A DNA stretch of 64,000 nt, taken from Zingiber officinale (lineage: Eukaryota > Streptophyta > Magnoliopsida > Zingiberales > Zingiberaceae). The stretch covers positions 56,328,722 through 56,392,721 of the forward strand of contig NC_056000.1 in NCBI RefSeq assembly GCF_018446385.1. The letters run 5' to 3'. Shown here piece after piece: positions 32,342 to 45,058 of the stretch. Both the position numbers and the translations under genes were made by a program. The notes below the pieces were generated by a model. The model saw only the letters and a program-made list of their open reading frames with translations. It was not told the origin of the DNA and did not search any database. The stretch's first letter is position 1; each line of letters opens with the position of its first letter.

Positions 32342-35300
32342 TGTAAAATACTGAAAAATGGCGAATAATTTAAGGGAATTTTTCGGAATTTTTGGAAATT
32401 TTTCGGGAATTTTTCGGAGCTCGTATGAACGAGTTAACGGGGACAAAAATGGGGTCCGGAAAAACCTGTTTAGGCGACCCTGTTTAAATGAGGAAAAGTT
32501 TTAATTTATATTTCTTTTTCCTTATATTTTTTTTCTCTCCTCGTTACTGTGCCGAGCCCGAGCCCTCATCCACTCCACTCTTCTTCTCTCGCGCCCGACG
32601 CCGGCCCTAACCGCCGGCCGGCGGTTTCTTCCTCCCGAGCCGCACACCCGAAGACCTTTTCTTCATCTTCTTCTCCACCCGAGCCGAAGCTTTCCCCTGC
32701 CCTAAAATCGCTGAAAGCTTGCTCTATGCCCACTGGTGCCGACGCCGAGCACTGCCGCTCTTCCTCAGCCCTAGCCGCCGCACGGGACATTGCCGGCCAC
32801 CAGGACCGACCCAGGCCGCTGTCGCCGTGGGGATCCCAGCGCCGCCGACGCCCTTCTCCCGTTTCTCTCTGCCCTAGTTTTGCACAGTGTCACCGCTACC
32901 ACAACCGGCAACCGGCTGTCCTCCCTCTGCCGACGCCGACTCCTCCACTGTGCAGTGCCTAGCCGACTCCTCCACTGTGCAGTGCCTAGCCGACTCCTTC
33001 CTTTGTCCTAGGTTCCCTCTTGTTGCTGGATCCGAACCCTAACTCCTCTGGGTTGGGTTGTGGTCAGCCTACTCGACTGGTAATTTTTCCTACTGCGCCA
33101 CCAGCTGCTTCTCCGGATTTTATGTTGGATTTGTTGGCTGATAACAGTGGTATTTGTCACTGATTTCTCACAGCAGCTTCTCCGGATCTTGGCAGTAAGT
33201 TCTATAGGATTTGAGCAGTGTTGAGGCATCAGGGAATATGGGTAAGGTTGGTGTTAAGTTAATTACTGTTGAGGTGAGTATGGGAAGATGAACTTGATGA
33301 TTTCGATGGTTTGAGCTATTGGTATTACTTTTGTTATGTAAGCATAGGGTTAATTATATTAAATCCTGTGTAGACCTTATATGGTGATTTCCTTTGTAGA
33401 CATTGTTGGAGAAAGCCCTAATCGCTGTGATCTTCCTTTTGTGTGATCCAGAGGTAAGGCTTAATGAATACAATTAAATATGTTGGTTGATTTTTGGTGT
33501 AATTAGGGTTAATAAAACTAACCTTAGATGGTCGATGGATTAGAAATTTATTTAGCTATTTGTTTATACTTAGCTAAATTATACTATTTATCACAGGACC
33601 TTGACGCGAGACAAGTTTCTTAACGTCCGGATTTGGACTGATTGGATCTTTCCTATTGGAGGCGGGTACCTCTTGACTTATCTTTTATGATATTGTCATT
33701 GGATATGTATAGTATTTTATAACTACATGCAATGAACATGTTTGCCTTTTGTATGTCACTGTTTGATATCCATAGCATGTTAGGTTTGTCACCTGTGATG
33801 TATCCGTGATTATATCTCGTGATTTGTTGCCATGATTATCTTGTTACCATGAGTATCTTAGTTTCTAGAGTGACATACCATGCTTACTGAGGTTAGGACT
33901 AGGATTTGGATTGTTGTTTCTGGCCTGTGTATCTAGATTATCTGATACTTAGGTTTTTGTGCCATATCAGATTTGTGTACCTCTATTTGTATATCATATA
34001 TGATTCGGTGTTTAGACCCCGATTCTTTGATCTGTGTATATTGTTGGTACATATGCTATGGAAGAGGATATGATTTGGGTCTAGGTTGTTATACCTTAGA
34101 GGACTTGTATACCCTAGATCCGTGGATTTGACTTACTGATACTGTGGTACCCATATTATGTATATATGGATTTTTCTATGCTGATCAGGATATTCCATAC
34201 TTATTATGTTCAGGACATAGGGTTATTGATATTCTATCTGACCTGTGTACTCTAGATCTTGGTATGTGACCATCGCTTTTACAGTACCCATTTTGTATGT
34301 ATGGATATGGTTATGTTGATCAGTTTTTGCCATGCTTAGTGTCATGCATCATGATTGCATGCTGTGCGATAGTCGACTCCATTGTTGTTGAGCACATCGC
34401 CAGTTACATGGATCTGCACACACCACCACTCATGGGTTAGTGGTCGATTCAGGCAGTGTGTGTTGCAGCAGGGACTTTGTTTGGCTACGTTGGTCCGCTC
34501 ATGGGTAGTGTGACACAACGTGTTAGCCGGCAGGGATTCCTCCCCGTCATCGTGTACCGGGAGTTGAGAGCATTGAGCTCCCCCATTTATGATTTGGGGT
34601 CACAGGACAGGAGTACTCCGACAGCATCCCGTCCACTCGGTCACTCATCAGGAGCAGTGACGACAGAGTGCACGGTTGTCACAGCCCTACCCACTCGGTC
34701 TCGCCATTTGTGTGTGAGATGACTGACTGGCGTCAGGGGTGACCAGGACGCATCATTGACATCATATGCATTGATGCATTTATTTCTTGTGATTGTGTTT
34801 GCTGCATTTATTTGCTGCATTTGGTTGGATGCATATGTTTGACATGCATACAGGATTTAGGGCACTTTCGGTTTGACGACCCTTTTGTTTGGATAGGAGT
34901 TCCTGGTGAGTACAGCTTCCTTAGTTACCTTTCAGTTTTGCATCTTTCCTAGATATATGATTAGGAAGCTGTATTCCATGTTTATTGCTGTTAGATATAT
35001 CTTACTAGGCATGTCTATTGGTATTCGCTGAGTTGTTGAACTCACCCCCGTGGACTCTATATTTTTCAGGTACCAGGTTGTTATGATGTCGCTTGGAGTA
35101 TCCTGTCTGCTGGTCCCCACGTCACATCAGAAGACTTATCGGTTTCACGTATGTTTTGTTTGTTTTATGTATCAGTTTGTTTAGCTCTGTACTCTGGTTT
35201 TATTTTTGGAGGGTTGATGTTGTTGTGTGGTGTTTTGTATTTGTTATTGGTTGTGTAAGCCTAGCCGGCTAGCAGTTTTGTGTTTTGGTTTTGGTACAGC

Positions 35301-35488
35301 CCAGTGGGCTGCTTTATATTTAATCACAGTGGTTGTGTCGAGGTGAATTTGATATTAATCGTGGTGTTTGTTTTCTTTATTGTTATTATTCCACCGCATG
35401 TGGCGAGGTATATAGTGCTTGTAGAAAGTTTCGATTGTCCGACAGAGATGTCAAAATTTCTTGACGGAGACTTCTCTGGGGCGTGACA
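32342..35488 (+). mobile_element. Left (5') LTR of the nested gypsy element
   Basis: 3147 bp. It holds a GC-rich segment (32549-33040) with two copies of a 27-bp repeat (AGCCGACTCCTCCACTGTGC core; three copies in the other LTR). Near-identical to the right LTR to about 35270; the last ~220 bp differ strongly. Confidence 0.9.
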
Positions 35489-35494
35489 ATTTAG

Positions 35495-35507
35495 TGGTAT
35501 CAGAGCC
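35495..35507 (+). other. Primer binding site, initiator tRNA-Met
   Basis: TGGTATCAGAGCC, six bases after the left LTR, is the standard plant tRNA-iMet primer site. Confidence 0.9.
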
Positions 35508-37940
35508 AGGTTTACGATACTTGCTATGTGTTTTGGATTTTCGAGATTTGTCTGATATCAATTTATTTGGTATCAGAGATCGACTTACGTGTCTTATTTT
35601 TCCGGTGTTTCGGATTTTGTGTTTTGGTCTTCTCGATGTGACTTTTTGGATTTTGGGACCTAGCAGCGACAGGACATCTCCAAGTTATAGGAGGTATGTG
35701 GTATACTGTTATCCTACCTTTTTGATAGTATATGCCCTGTTCACTATTACAGTTTATGACCTGTATTAGCATTATTTATTGGTACCTGTCTAGTTGATAT
35801 ATCATATAATTTATGTGTTAGGTAAACCACTGATCATGGTAGACCGGAATAGAGATCAAGGATTACAGGTCTCTGCTGATTTTTCATATCACACCATTAG
35901 TAGTATTAGCTTCTATTACTACTAGTTGATTAGCATATTGAGGCACATACCAGCCTCTGCTAGTATTAGCTGGGTAGTGGATAGTATCTATATCTTCATG
36001 TTGATCTAGCCAGTAGTATATCATTTTATCTTAATTAATTACATCAGTAGATAACTGGTTTACTCTTGTTAGATGGGTCAGTGAAAGACTGACTTACGCT
36101 TGTCGACTTGGGTAGTCGTAGATTGATATACCTTAGTAGTCTATGGAGGATCGATGTATCATATTCTATGGATACTTTAATTTTAGACTGTATGTACCTA
36201 ATTAGATAACTTAGAAGGTGGCATATGATTTGTGTGATAGATTGGATTAAATATGTTGATTATGCATATATATGAAGTGTACATATGATTGTTATGAGTT
36301 GAAGGAGTTCTATGATGGATAGTTCATTTGTGGATAGTGTGGGTATTCCCATCTAGATATGGTTATTGTAGGTTCCTTGTGGATTATAGCTATTTAGTTA
36401 GCTGTACGTGTCTGATTGACATATTGGAGGTATCTTGTTGATTATGTGCGATTTGTAAATGCACCTGGGTTTTAGTATGTCTTATTGGAAGTATATATTG
36501 ATTATACTCTTGGCATATGTGTATATTTGTCATGTGAGTGTTGTTTGGGGGTATTGTTGATTTTACCTACGATGATATATGCACACGGGTTCGGTATGTA
36601 TTGTTGGAGATATCACGGTGATTTACACCTATATTGTGAGTATGTTGGGTGTGCACTAATTAGAGGATTATGTTGATCATATCTATGTTGTGTGTGCACG
36701 TGTGTCAGATGTATGGTTGGTAGCATCATGATAATTCTACCTATGTTAAATGTAGAATATTAAATGTCTACATTATGATATTGGTCGTTATACCCTGTCA
36801 ACTAATTCTCCCATTAGTGGGTGACCGACCCACTAGGAGGATGATAGAGTTGACTATGGATTAGATTTGCTTACTGGGTGGTTATACCCTAGGCTACCCA
36901 CATTGATCTGTGGTAGAGAGATCTTGTGCAGTCTCTAGCTAGATAGTTAGGTGCTTGGGCACTTATGTATTGTTGTGGTAGAGCGTAGCTCCCACATGTT
37001 ATGGATCGTTTGTGGTAGAGCGTAGCTCCCACATATTCTGGATTGTTTGTGGTGGAGCGTTGCTCCCACATATTACGGATTGTTTGTAGCGGAGCATTGC
37101 TCCCATATTTATTGTGGATATATATTCTGGATTATTTGTGGTGGAGCGTTGCTCCCACATATGGAGGATTTCTTGTGGTAGAGCGTTGCTCCCACATGTA
37201 TGATATTTCGTGTGATAGAGCATTGCTCTCACACTGGAGGTTCTATTCTTTGATGATTATATATCGTTGGTGATTAGATCTATTTATTGTTGAGGATCTC
37301 ATGGTTAGGAATGTCTGTGATACGGACATTTTGTGTCTTGGTTTTACCATTAGTGCTTGTGGTGCCCTAGATGTTATCATAGACTCGATGATATGGGTAT
37401 TCCTAGGATGTTTAGATTGGTTTCCATTGTCTTTGTTGACGATGTGGTGATCTATTTCGGATCCGAGGTGAGTCACGTGCACCACCTTTGCATAGATCTA
37501 GAGATGATTCGACGAGAATATCTATATGTGATTATCAGTAGTGCTGATTTGGATTGTCTTATGTGATGATGTTTGGGACACACGATCACCAGTAGGAGTG
37601 TACCGTGGTTCCACAGGAGATAGATGTTGTTACCGTTGGGAGCAGCCGAAATCAGTGCAGGAGATCCGCAGTCCTTGGGACTGACAGGATATTACAGACC
37701 TTTCGTCGAGGGTTTCTTTCGCATAGTTATGCTACTTACACGCCTGACCTAGAAAGACGTGAAGTTCACTTGGACTGAGGATGACAAGACCAGCTCCTAG
37801 GAGCTGAAGTGGAGACTAGTGTCGGCTCCGATTTTTGGGTTTTACCTTCTGGAGAGAACGGATATGTCCTCTGCGCCGACGCATCTATTCAGGGTTTGAG
37901 CGCTGTTCTGATGCAGCACGATAGGGTAGTCTCCTACTTC
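35508..37940 (+). mobile_element. Gypsy interior, degenerate 5' part
   Basis: Between the primer site and the RNase H region I can find only traces of reverse transcriptase (37300-37900). Gag and protease are not recognisable. The stretch is T/G-rich and includes a minisatellite at 36960-37235. Confidence 0.55.
36960..37235 (+). repeat. ~40-60 bp repeats around GTGGTAGAGCGTAGCTCCCACAT
   Basis: About six imperfect units, each with GTGG(T/A)(A/G)GAGCGT(A/T)GCTCCCACA followed by an AT-rich spacer. The core is partly self-complementary (GGAGC..GCTCC). It lies inside the gypsy interior. Confidence 0.75.
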
Positions 37941-37947
37941 TCGGCAG

Positions 37948-39535
37948 TTGAAGGAGCATGAGGAGAATTACCCAGTACATGATTTGTCGTGGGCCGCCAT
38001 TATTTTTGCCTTGAAGATTTGGCGATATTATTTATATGGTATTATATTTGAGATTTTCACTGATCATAAAAATCTCAAATACCTGTTCACTCTGAAGGAA
38101 CTTGATCTCCGACAGAGGAGATGGATGAAGTTCCTGAAGGACTACGATTGTACAATTAGCTACCACCCTGGGAAAACTAATGTGGATGCTGATGCACTCA
38201 GCAGGAAGTCTAGAGCGACTTTGGCTTGCCACCGGACTTCAGTCACGGACTTGATTCAGGGTTTCTCTGAGTTAGACCTTGAGGAGCAAGGACCGACAGA
38301 GCAGGGTACTCTGGTTATCATGGTTGCTCAGTCGTCAATCAGGACGAGGATCCGGAAGCCCTAGACTGTTGGTATTTGCAGTTTATTTGCAGCCAGATAG
38401 CTTCCGGGCAACAGACCGAGTTCACACGAGACGAGGAGAGTGTTATACACTTCCGAGGCAGATTATGCGTACTTCAGTCTCATCCGGTCTTATAGGGGTT
38501 ACTGTCAGAGGCTCATCGTTCATAATTTGCTGTCCACCTAGGGGTACCCGTGTGTACCAAGATTTGAGGTGTTCCTATTGGTGGAATGGTATGAATAAAG
38601 ACATCATAGAATTTGTGGCGAGATGTCTGTCGGTCAGTAGGTGAAGTCCGAGCATCAGAGACCAGCTGGTTTACTTCAGTGGATTCCTATTCCCGAGTGG
38701 AAATGGGAACATATTATCATGGACTTTGTGTTGAGTTTACCGAGGACACGATGAGGCCATAACGCGATTTGGGTAATCGTAGATCGATTAACCAAATCCG
38801 TGCATTCCTTAACGATTCAGAGGACTGATTCCTTGGATCGATTGACAGATCTGTACTGCCGAGAGATCATCAGACTACATGGTGTTCCTTTGAGTATTAT
38901 TTCGGATAGAGACCCCGGTACACGGCTCGCTTGTGGCAGAGTCTGCAGCAGGCCTTGGACAATCAGCTCCGAATCAGTATAGCTGTCCATCCGCAGACAG
39001 ATGGACCGTCGGAGCGGACCGTTCACACTTTAGAGGACCTGCTGAGGGCTTGTGTTATGGATTTTGGAGGCCAGTTGTTGTGACCTCATAGAGCTCAGCA
39101 TGAGGCAGAGTTGGTCCGTATTATTAGACGGAGGATGTTAGTCACAGGATTGCCAGAAGTGTTATGCTGATTGGAGACGCAGATCCCTAGCGTTCTCTAT
39201 TGGCGATCATGTGTTTTTACAAGATTCACTCACGAAAGGAGTGACGAGATTTGACTTCAGAGGTAAGCTAGCTCCGCGATACTTTGGACCTTTCCCGATC
39301 TAGGAAAGGATTGGAGCAGTAGTTACCGGATGACACCACCACATACTTGGCAGGAGTTCATGACGTCACTTATGAGGAGGTTCCAGTATAGATACTAGAC
39401 CGGAAAGAGCGTCAGTTGCGGAATAAGAAAATCTGACTAGTTAAAGTCGGAAGACAGCATTATACAGACGAGGATGTTACTTGGAGCTTGAGGATATCGT
39501 CCAAGCTCGATACCCCCCATCTTTTCACTTGAGTT
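37948..39535 (+). mobile_element. Gypsy pol remnant: RNase H and integrase
   Basis: RNase H region near 37948-38220 ([37 protein letters not shown]), then integrase traces: zinc region about 38560-38640, core near 38770-39060 (LTIQRTDSLDRL, LHGVPLSIISDRDP, HPQTDG), and a C-terminal part with FGPF/ERIG-like sequence near 39280. It matches chromovirus-type Ty3/gypsy. It is broken in many places. Confidence 0.85.
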
Positions 39536-39627
39536 ATGTGATTTAATTTATCGGTAAGCATTTATACTCTTTACCTGTTATTAGTACTTGCTGATGGTAG
39601 ATCACAAAATTTGGGGACCAAATTTTT

Positions 39628-39642
39628 ATTAGTGGGGGAGAA
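39628..39642 (+). other. Polypurine tract of the gypsy element
   Basis: AGTGGGGGAGAA directly before the right LTR. Confidence 0.8.
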
Positions 39643-42600
39643 TGTAAAATACTGAAAAATGGTGAATAATTTAAGGGAATTTTTCGGAATTTTTGGAAAT
39701 TTTTCGGGAATTTTTCGGAGCTCGTATGAACGAGTTAACGGGGACAAAAATGGGGTCCGGAAAAACCTGTTTAGACGACCCTGTTTAAATGAGGAAAAGT
39801 TTAATTTATATTTCTTTTTCCTTATATTTTTTTTCTCTCCTCGTTACTGTGCCGAGCCCGAGCCCTCATCCACTCCACTCTTCTTCTCTCGCGCCCGACG
39901 CCGGCCCTAACCGCCGGCCGGCGGTTTCTTCCTCCCGAGCCGCACACCCGAAGACCTTTTCTTCATCTTCTTCTCCACCCGAGCCGAAGCTTTCCCCTGC
40001 CCTAAAATCGCCGAAAGCTTGCTCTATGCCCACTGGTGCCGACGCCGAGCACTGCCGCTCTTCCTCAGCCCTAGCCGCCGCACGGGACATTGCCGGCCAC
40101 CAGGACCGACCCAGGCCGCTGTCGCCGTGGGGATCCCAGCGCCGCCGACGCCCTTCTCCCGTTTCTCTCTGCCCTAGTTTTGCACAGTGTCACCGCTACC
40201 ACAACCGGCAACCGGCTGTCCTCCCTCTGCCGACGCCGACTCCTCCACTGTGCAGTGCCTAGCCGACTCCTCCACTGTGCAGTGCCTAGCCGACTCCTCC
40301 ACTGTGCAGTGCCTAGCCGACTCCTTCCTTTGTCCTAGGTTCCCTCTTGTTGCTGGATCCGAACCCTAACTCCTCTGGGTTGGGTTGTGGTCAGCCTACT
40401 CGACTGGTAATTTTTCCTACTGCGCCACCAGCTGCTTCTCCGGATCTTATGTTGGATTTGTTGGCTGATAACAGTGGTATTTGTCACTGATTTCTCACAG
40501 CAGCTTCTCCGGATCTTGGCAGTAAGTTCTATAGGATTTGAGCAGTGTTGAGGCATCAGGGAATATGGGTAAGGTTGGTGTTAAGTTAATTACTGTTGAG
40601 GTGAGTATGGGAAGATGAACTTGATGATTTCGATGGTTTGAGCTATTGGTATTACTTTTGTTATGTAAGCATAGGGTTAATTATATTAAATCCTGTGTAG
40701 ACCTTATATGGTGATTTCCTTTGCAGACATTGTTGGAGAAAGCCCTAATCGATGTGATCTTCCTTTTTTGTGATCCAGAGGTAAGGCTTAATGAATACAA
40801 TTAAATATGTTTGTTGATTTTTGGTGTAATTAGGGTTAATAAAACTAACCTTAGATGGTCGATGGATTAGAAATTTATTTAGCTATTTGTTTATACTTAG
40901 CTAAATTATACTATTTATCACATGACCTTGACGCGAGACAAGTTTCTTAACGTCCGGATTTGGACTGATTGGATCTTTCCTATTGGAGGCGGGTACCTCT
41001 TGACTTATCTTTTATGATATTGTCATTGGATATGTATAGTATTTTATAACTACATGCAATGAACATGTTTGCCTTTGGTATGTCACTGTTTGATATCCAT
41101 AGCATGTTAGGTTTGTCACCTGTGATGTATCCGTGATTATATCTCGTGATTTGTTGCCATGATTATCTTGTTACCATGAGTATCTTAGTTTCTAGAGTGA
41201 CATACCATGCTTACTGAGGTTAGGACTAGGATTTGGATTGTTGTTTCTGGCATGTATATCTAGATTATCTGATACTTAGGTTTTTGTGCCATATCAGATT
41301 TGTGTACCTCTATTTGTATATCATATATGATTCGGGTGTTTAGACCCTGATTCTTTGATCTGTGTATATTGTTGGTACATATGCTATGGAAGAGGGATAT
41401 GATTTGGGTCTAGGTTGTTATACCTTAGAGGACTTGTATACCCTAGATCCGTGGATTTGACTTACTGATACTGTGGTACCCATATTATGTATATATGGAT
41501 TTTTCTATGCTGATCAGGATATTCCATACTTATTATGTTCAGGACATAGGGTTATTGATATTCTATCTGACCTGTGTACTCTAGATCTTGGTATGTGACC
41601 ATCGCTTTTACAGTACCCATTTTGTATGTATGGATATGGTTATGTTGATCAGTTTTTGCCATGCTTAGTGTCATGCATCATGATTGCATGCTGTGCGATA
41701 GTCGACTCCATTGTTGTTGAGCACATCGCCAGTTACATGGATCTGCACACACCACCACTCATGGGTTAGTGGTCGATTCAGGCAGTGTGTGTTGCAGCAG
41801 GGACTTTGTTTGGCTACGTTGGTCCGCTCATGGGTAGTGTGACACAACGTGTTAGCCGGCAGGGATTCCTCCCCGTCATCGTGTACCGGGAGTTGAGAGC
41901 ATTGAGCTCCCCCATTTATGATTTGGGGTCACAGGACAGGAGTACTCCGACAGCATCCCGTCCACTCGGTCACTCATCAGGAGCAGTGACGACAGAGTGC
42001 ACGGTTGTCACAGCCCTACCCACTCGGTCTCGCCATTTGTGTGTGAGATGACTGACTGGCGTCAGGGGTGACCAGGACGCATCATTGACATCATATGCAT
42101 TGATGCATTTATTTCTTGTGATTGTGTTTGCTGCATTTATTTGCTGCATTTGGTTGGATGCATATGTTTGACATGCATACAGGATTTAGGGCACTTTCGG
42201 TTTGACGACCCTTTTGTTTGGATAGGAGTTCCTGGTGAGTACAGCTTCCTTAGTTACCTTTCAGTTTTGCATCTTTCCTAGATATATGATTAGGAAGCTG
42301 TATTCCATGTTTATTGCTGTTAGATATATCTTACTAGGCATGTCTATTGGTATTCGCTGAGTTGTTGAACTCACCCCCGTGGACTCTATATTTTTCAGGT
42401 ACCAGGTTGTTATGATGTCGCTTGGAGTATCCTGTCTGCTGGTCCCCACGTCACATCAGAAGACTTATCGGTTTCACGTATGTTTTGTTTGTTTTATGTA
42501 TCAGTTTGTTTAGCTCTGTACTCTGGTTTTATTTTTGGAGGGTTGATGTTGTTGTGTGGTGTTTTGTATTTGTTATTGGTTGTGTAAGCCTAGCCGGCTA

Positions 42601-42820
42601 GCAGTTTTGTGTTTTGGTTTTGGTCTTTTAACTGCGTGGTTGTGTCAGCCAGAGGCTGAATTTGATATTAACTGCGTGGTGTTTGTTTTCTTTTATTGTT
42701 ATTATTTCAGCCGCATGTGGCTGAGGTATATAGTGCTTGTAGAAAAGTTTCAGATTGTCCGCCGTACAGGGGAGATGCTGCCGAAATTTCTTCGGACAGA
42801 GACTCCTCTGGGGCGTGACA
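39643..42820 (+). mobile_element. Right (3') LTR of the nested gypsy element
   Basis: 3178 bp, TGTAAAATAC to GGGGCGTGACA. It carries three copies of the 27-bp repeat near 40236-40325 where the left LTR has two. Its end has several CAGCC..GGCTG inverted repeats that are mostly altered in the left LTR. Confidence 0.9.
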
Positions 42821-42825
42821 AGTAC

Positions 42826-43640
42826 AAAACCTTGGTCAAACTAGTTATGATTCGTAAGAGGTAGCTTCAATTAATTTCACTAAGCCAAATGCACCAGGTC
42901 GAAGCCATATCTTCCTAGACATACATATATAGAGTTTCCCTAACCTACTATCATCCAAAACTTCACCAGTACAGTATGTCAAGTTAAACTTTTGTCTCTT
43001 TTTACTCTAATCCTAATTACCTTGTCGGGTAGGTTATTGTTAGAGGTGTCAACTAGTTTGGAGCCTCCCCTTGAATTATTGATTTGAATTTCTTAAGTTT
43101 TAGTTTTGGATTTATGTCAGTTACTTTTGTAATTATAATAGACTTGATGATAGTTTGAGTTTGAGTTGGTTGTGTAGTTCTTTCTATGATTTTCCTTTTG
43201 TTTAGTTGATTTAGTTTTATGTTTTGAACTTTGATTTGGGTTATTTGATTTTACATAATATATTTTGTTTTTGGGTATATAGTATTGGTTAATTCCTACT
43301 TGCGTGGTTAAGCATGCTTTTGGAACTCAAGCTTTAGTTTGTGTTTTATTTTGAGTTACGAGTGATATAAATGATTTATTTGTTGAATTGGACTTGTATC
43401 CAAGCCCATATTTGTTGTATATAGCTTTTTGATTTTCAAGAATTAGATTCAAGTTTTTAGATCTAGTTGTAAAATTTTCTAACAGTCCTTTAAGTTTGTT
43501 AATTTCAATTTTTAATGTTGAGTTTTCCTCCTCAAGTTTTACAATTTGATTTGGATTAGAATTTTCGATCTATTCCTTGAGGTATTGATTTTCCTCAAGA
43601 AGTATTTTATTTTGATTTTCATTTTTGGTTAATTTTTTAT
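42826..43640 (-). mobile_element. Copia interior to the right of the nested gypsy
   Basis: Resumes the copia element after the target duplication. T-rich on plus. On minus it reads as a Lys/Glu/Asn-rich coiled-coil-like stretch leading out of gag. Broken. Confidence 0.5.
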
Positions 43641-44600
43641 TTAAGCATGCAATGATTCTGAATTTTTTTTGCTTAAATTAAGGTATACCTCATCGGAACC
43701 TTCGGAAATGAGTACGGACTCGTGGCTTGATTCGGGTTCGGACCCGTCTTCCGATTCGCCTTCCGATTCTGATTCATAGGCCATCAGCGCGAGGTAACTT
43801 CGGTGCTTCTGTTCTTCGGTGTCTGATTCATCCGAAGATGATTCGCCCCACGTCGCCTTGAGTGCTTTCTTCTTGGTTTTGTCATTCTTTAGCTTTGGAC
43901 ACTCGTTCTTGTAGTGCTCCTTCTTGTTACATCCGAAATAGGTCACGTTTTGTTGTTAGGATCGGTGGTGGAGTTGATCTTCTACAGGTCATTTCTACTG
44001 AAGTTCTTCTTTCTCCTAGTGAAAATTTTTTTTACCAAGTTCACCAGGTATTCTTCATATTCTGGGTCTTGGTCAGACTTACCTTCAGGTTCAGGTTTGG
44101 TTCTTGACTTGCCTTTGGAGGAACTTGAAAAAAGGGCAATTCCTTTCTCGACCTGTTTTAAGTTAGTCTGTTCATGGAGTTCGAGTTCACAAAATAGTTC
44201 ATCTAACTTTAATTTGAAAAGATTCTTCGAAATCTAGTAAACATCTACGATGGATGCCCACAGTGCATTTCGAGGAAATGCGTTAAGGGTATACCTTATC
44301 AGGTCGCGGTTCTCCATCTGGTGGCCGATGTTGTGAAGCCTGTTGTGGATGCCCTTTATCCTCGCATGGAGTTGACTCGTAGTCTCTCCATCCTGCATTT
44401 TATATTAAATAGTTTATTTAGATAGAGGTCTCTTTTGGTTACCTTTGCGTCGCTGGTTCTCTCGTGCAATTCGATGAGCTTGTCCCACAGTTCCTTCGCA
44501 TTTACGTGTGGGTCGACGTAGTTCAGTTCTTCTTTCATTAGTTTGCACTGGAGGGTGTTGAGAGGCTTGAAATATATTTGGACTTTCTTCTTCATCTCTG
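43641..44600 (-). mobile_element. Copia gag remnant with zinc knuckle
   Basis: On minus: an N-terminal gag segment at 44595-44356 (VNAKELWDKLIELHE, UBN2-type gag), and further on a CCHC-like knuckle (CNKKEHYKNECP near 43920) followed by KKALKATWGESSSDESD and an acidic tail. The knuckle plus TW(x)2SSSDE(S/E) tail is typical of SIRE-type copia gag as I recall it. Broken. Confidence 0.75.
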
Positions 44601-45044
44601 GATTTCACTATTCCGAGTCCATCGGAATTTCGGCGTTATCGACTGGAGCCTTGTAGCCTCTGGTGATGCTGAACCACTGGTCAAAGTCGGTTTTTAGATA
44701 TACCTCCATTCGCTTCTTCCATTACGGGAAGTCATTGCTGTTGAAGAGGGGAGGACGAATAATGTTGTATCCCTCATTTTGGGCTATTGCTCTTGCACAC
44801 AATAAAGAAAAATAGAGACGGTTCTAAGACTTTTGGTCTTGGATTAGTAGTGTGGGATAAAAAGAAAAATATTAAGACTGAATTGGTGTTGTACCAATTC
44901 AGATTGGTTTGCTACGAGAAAATATTTCCAAAGAGGTAATTGTACCAATTTGGATTATGTCGAAAAACTTAAAACCGAAAATAAGAAAAAAATATTTTGC
45001 GCCCTTTGCCTGATTGGTGGTTGCACCAAATTAGAACGGTACTT
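44601..45044 (-). mobile_element. Copia gag start and leader
   Basis: Remaining 5' part of the element between gag and the primer site, holding three similar ATTGGT-/ACCAATT-type segments near 44890-45040. Confidence 0.45.
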
Positions 45045-45056
45045 GCTCTGAAACCA
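45045..45056 (-). other. Primer binding site of the copia element
   Basis: Minus-strand TGGTTTCAGAGC, one base different from the tRNA-iMet site TGGTATCAGAGC, two bases inside the right LTR. Confidence 0.75.
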
Positions 45057-45058
45057 CT

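Larger units (their letters stand above)
32342..42820 (+). mobile_element. Nested Ty3/gypsy chromovirus-like element with ~3.1 kb LTRs
   Basis: Two long direct LTRs (32342-35488 and 39643-42820; TGTAAAATAC to GGGGCGTGACA) flanked by the 5-bp target duplication AGTAC (32337-32341 and 42821-42825). A primer site TGGTATCAGAGCC for initiator tRNA-Met begins at 35495, and a polypurine tract precedes the right LTR. The interior is only 4.15 kb, with RNase H and integrase traces but little or no recognisable gag or protease. Long LTRs, tRNA-Met priming and the RNase H sequence suggest the Tekay/Del lineage. LTRs are about 0.5% different over the first 2.9 kb, so insertion was recent, yet the interior is broken in many places. 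Confidence 0.92.

Noticed and set aside
32549-32962. Pro/Ser/Arg-rich reading frame, also present at 39789-40262
   Set aside because: Lies in the GC-rich part of the gypsy LTRs and is duplicated with them; no domain and no conserved start context, so leader sequence is more likely.
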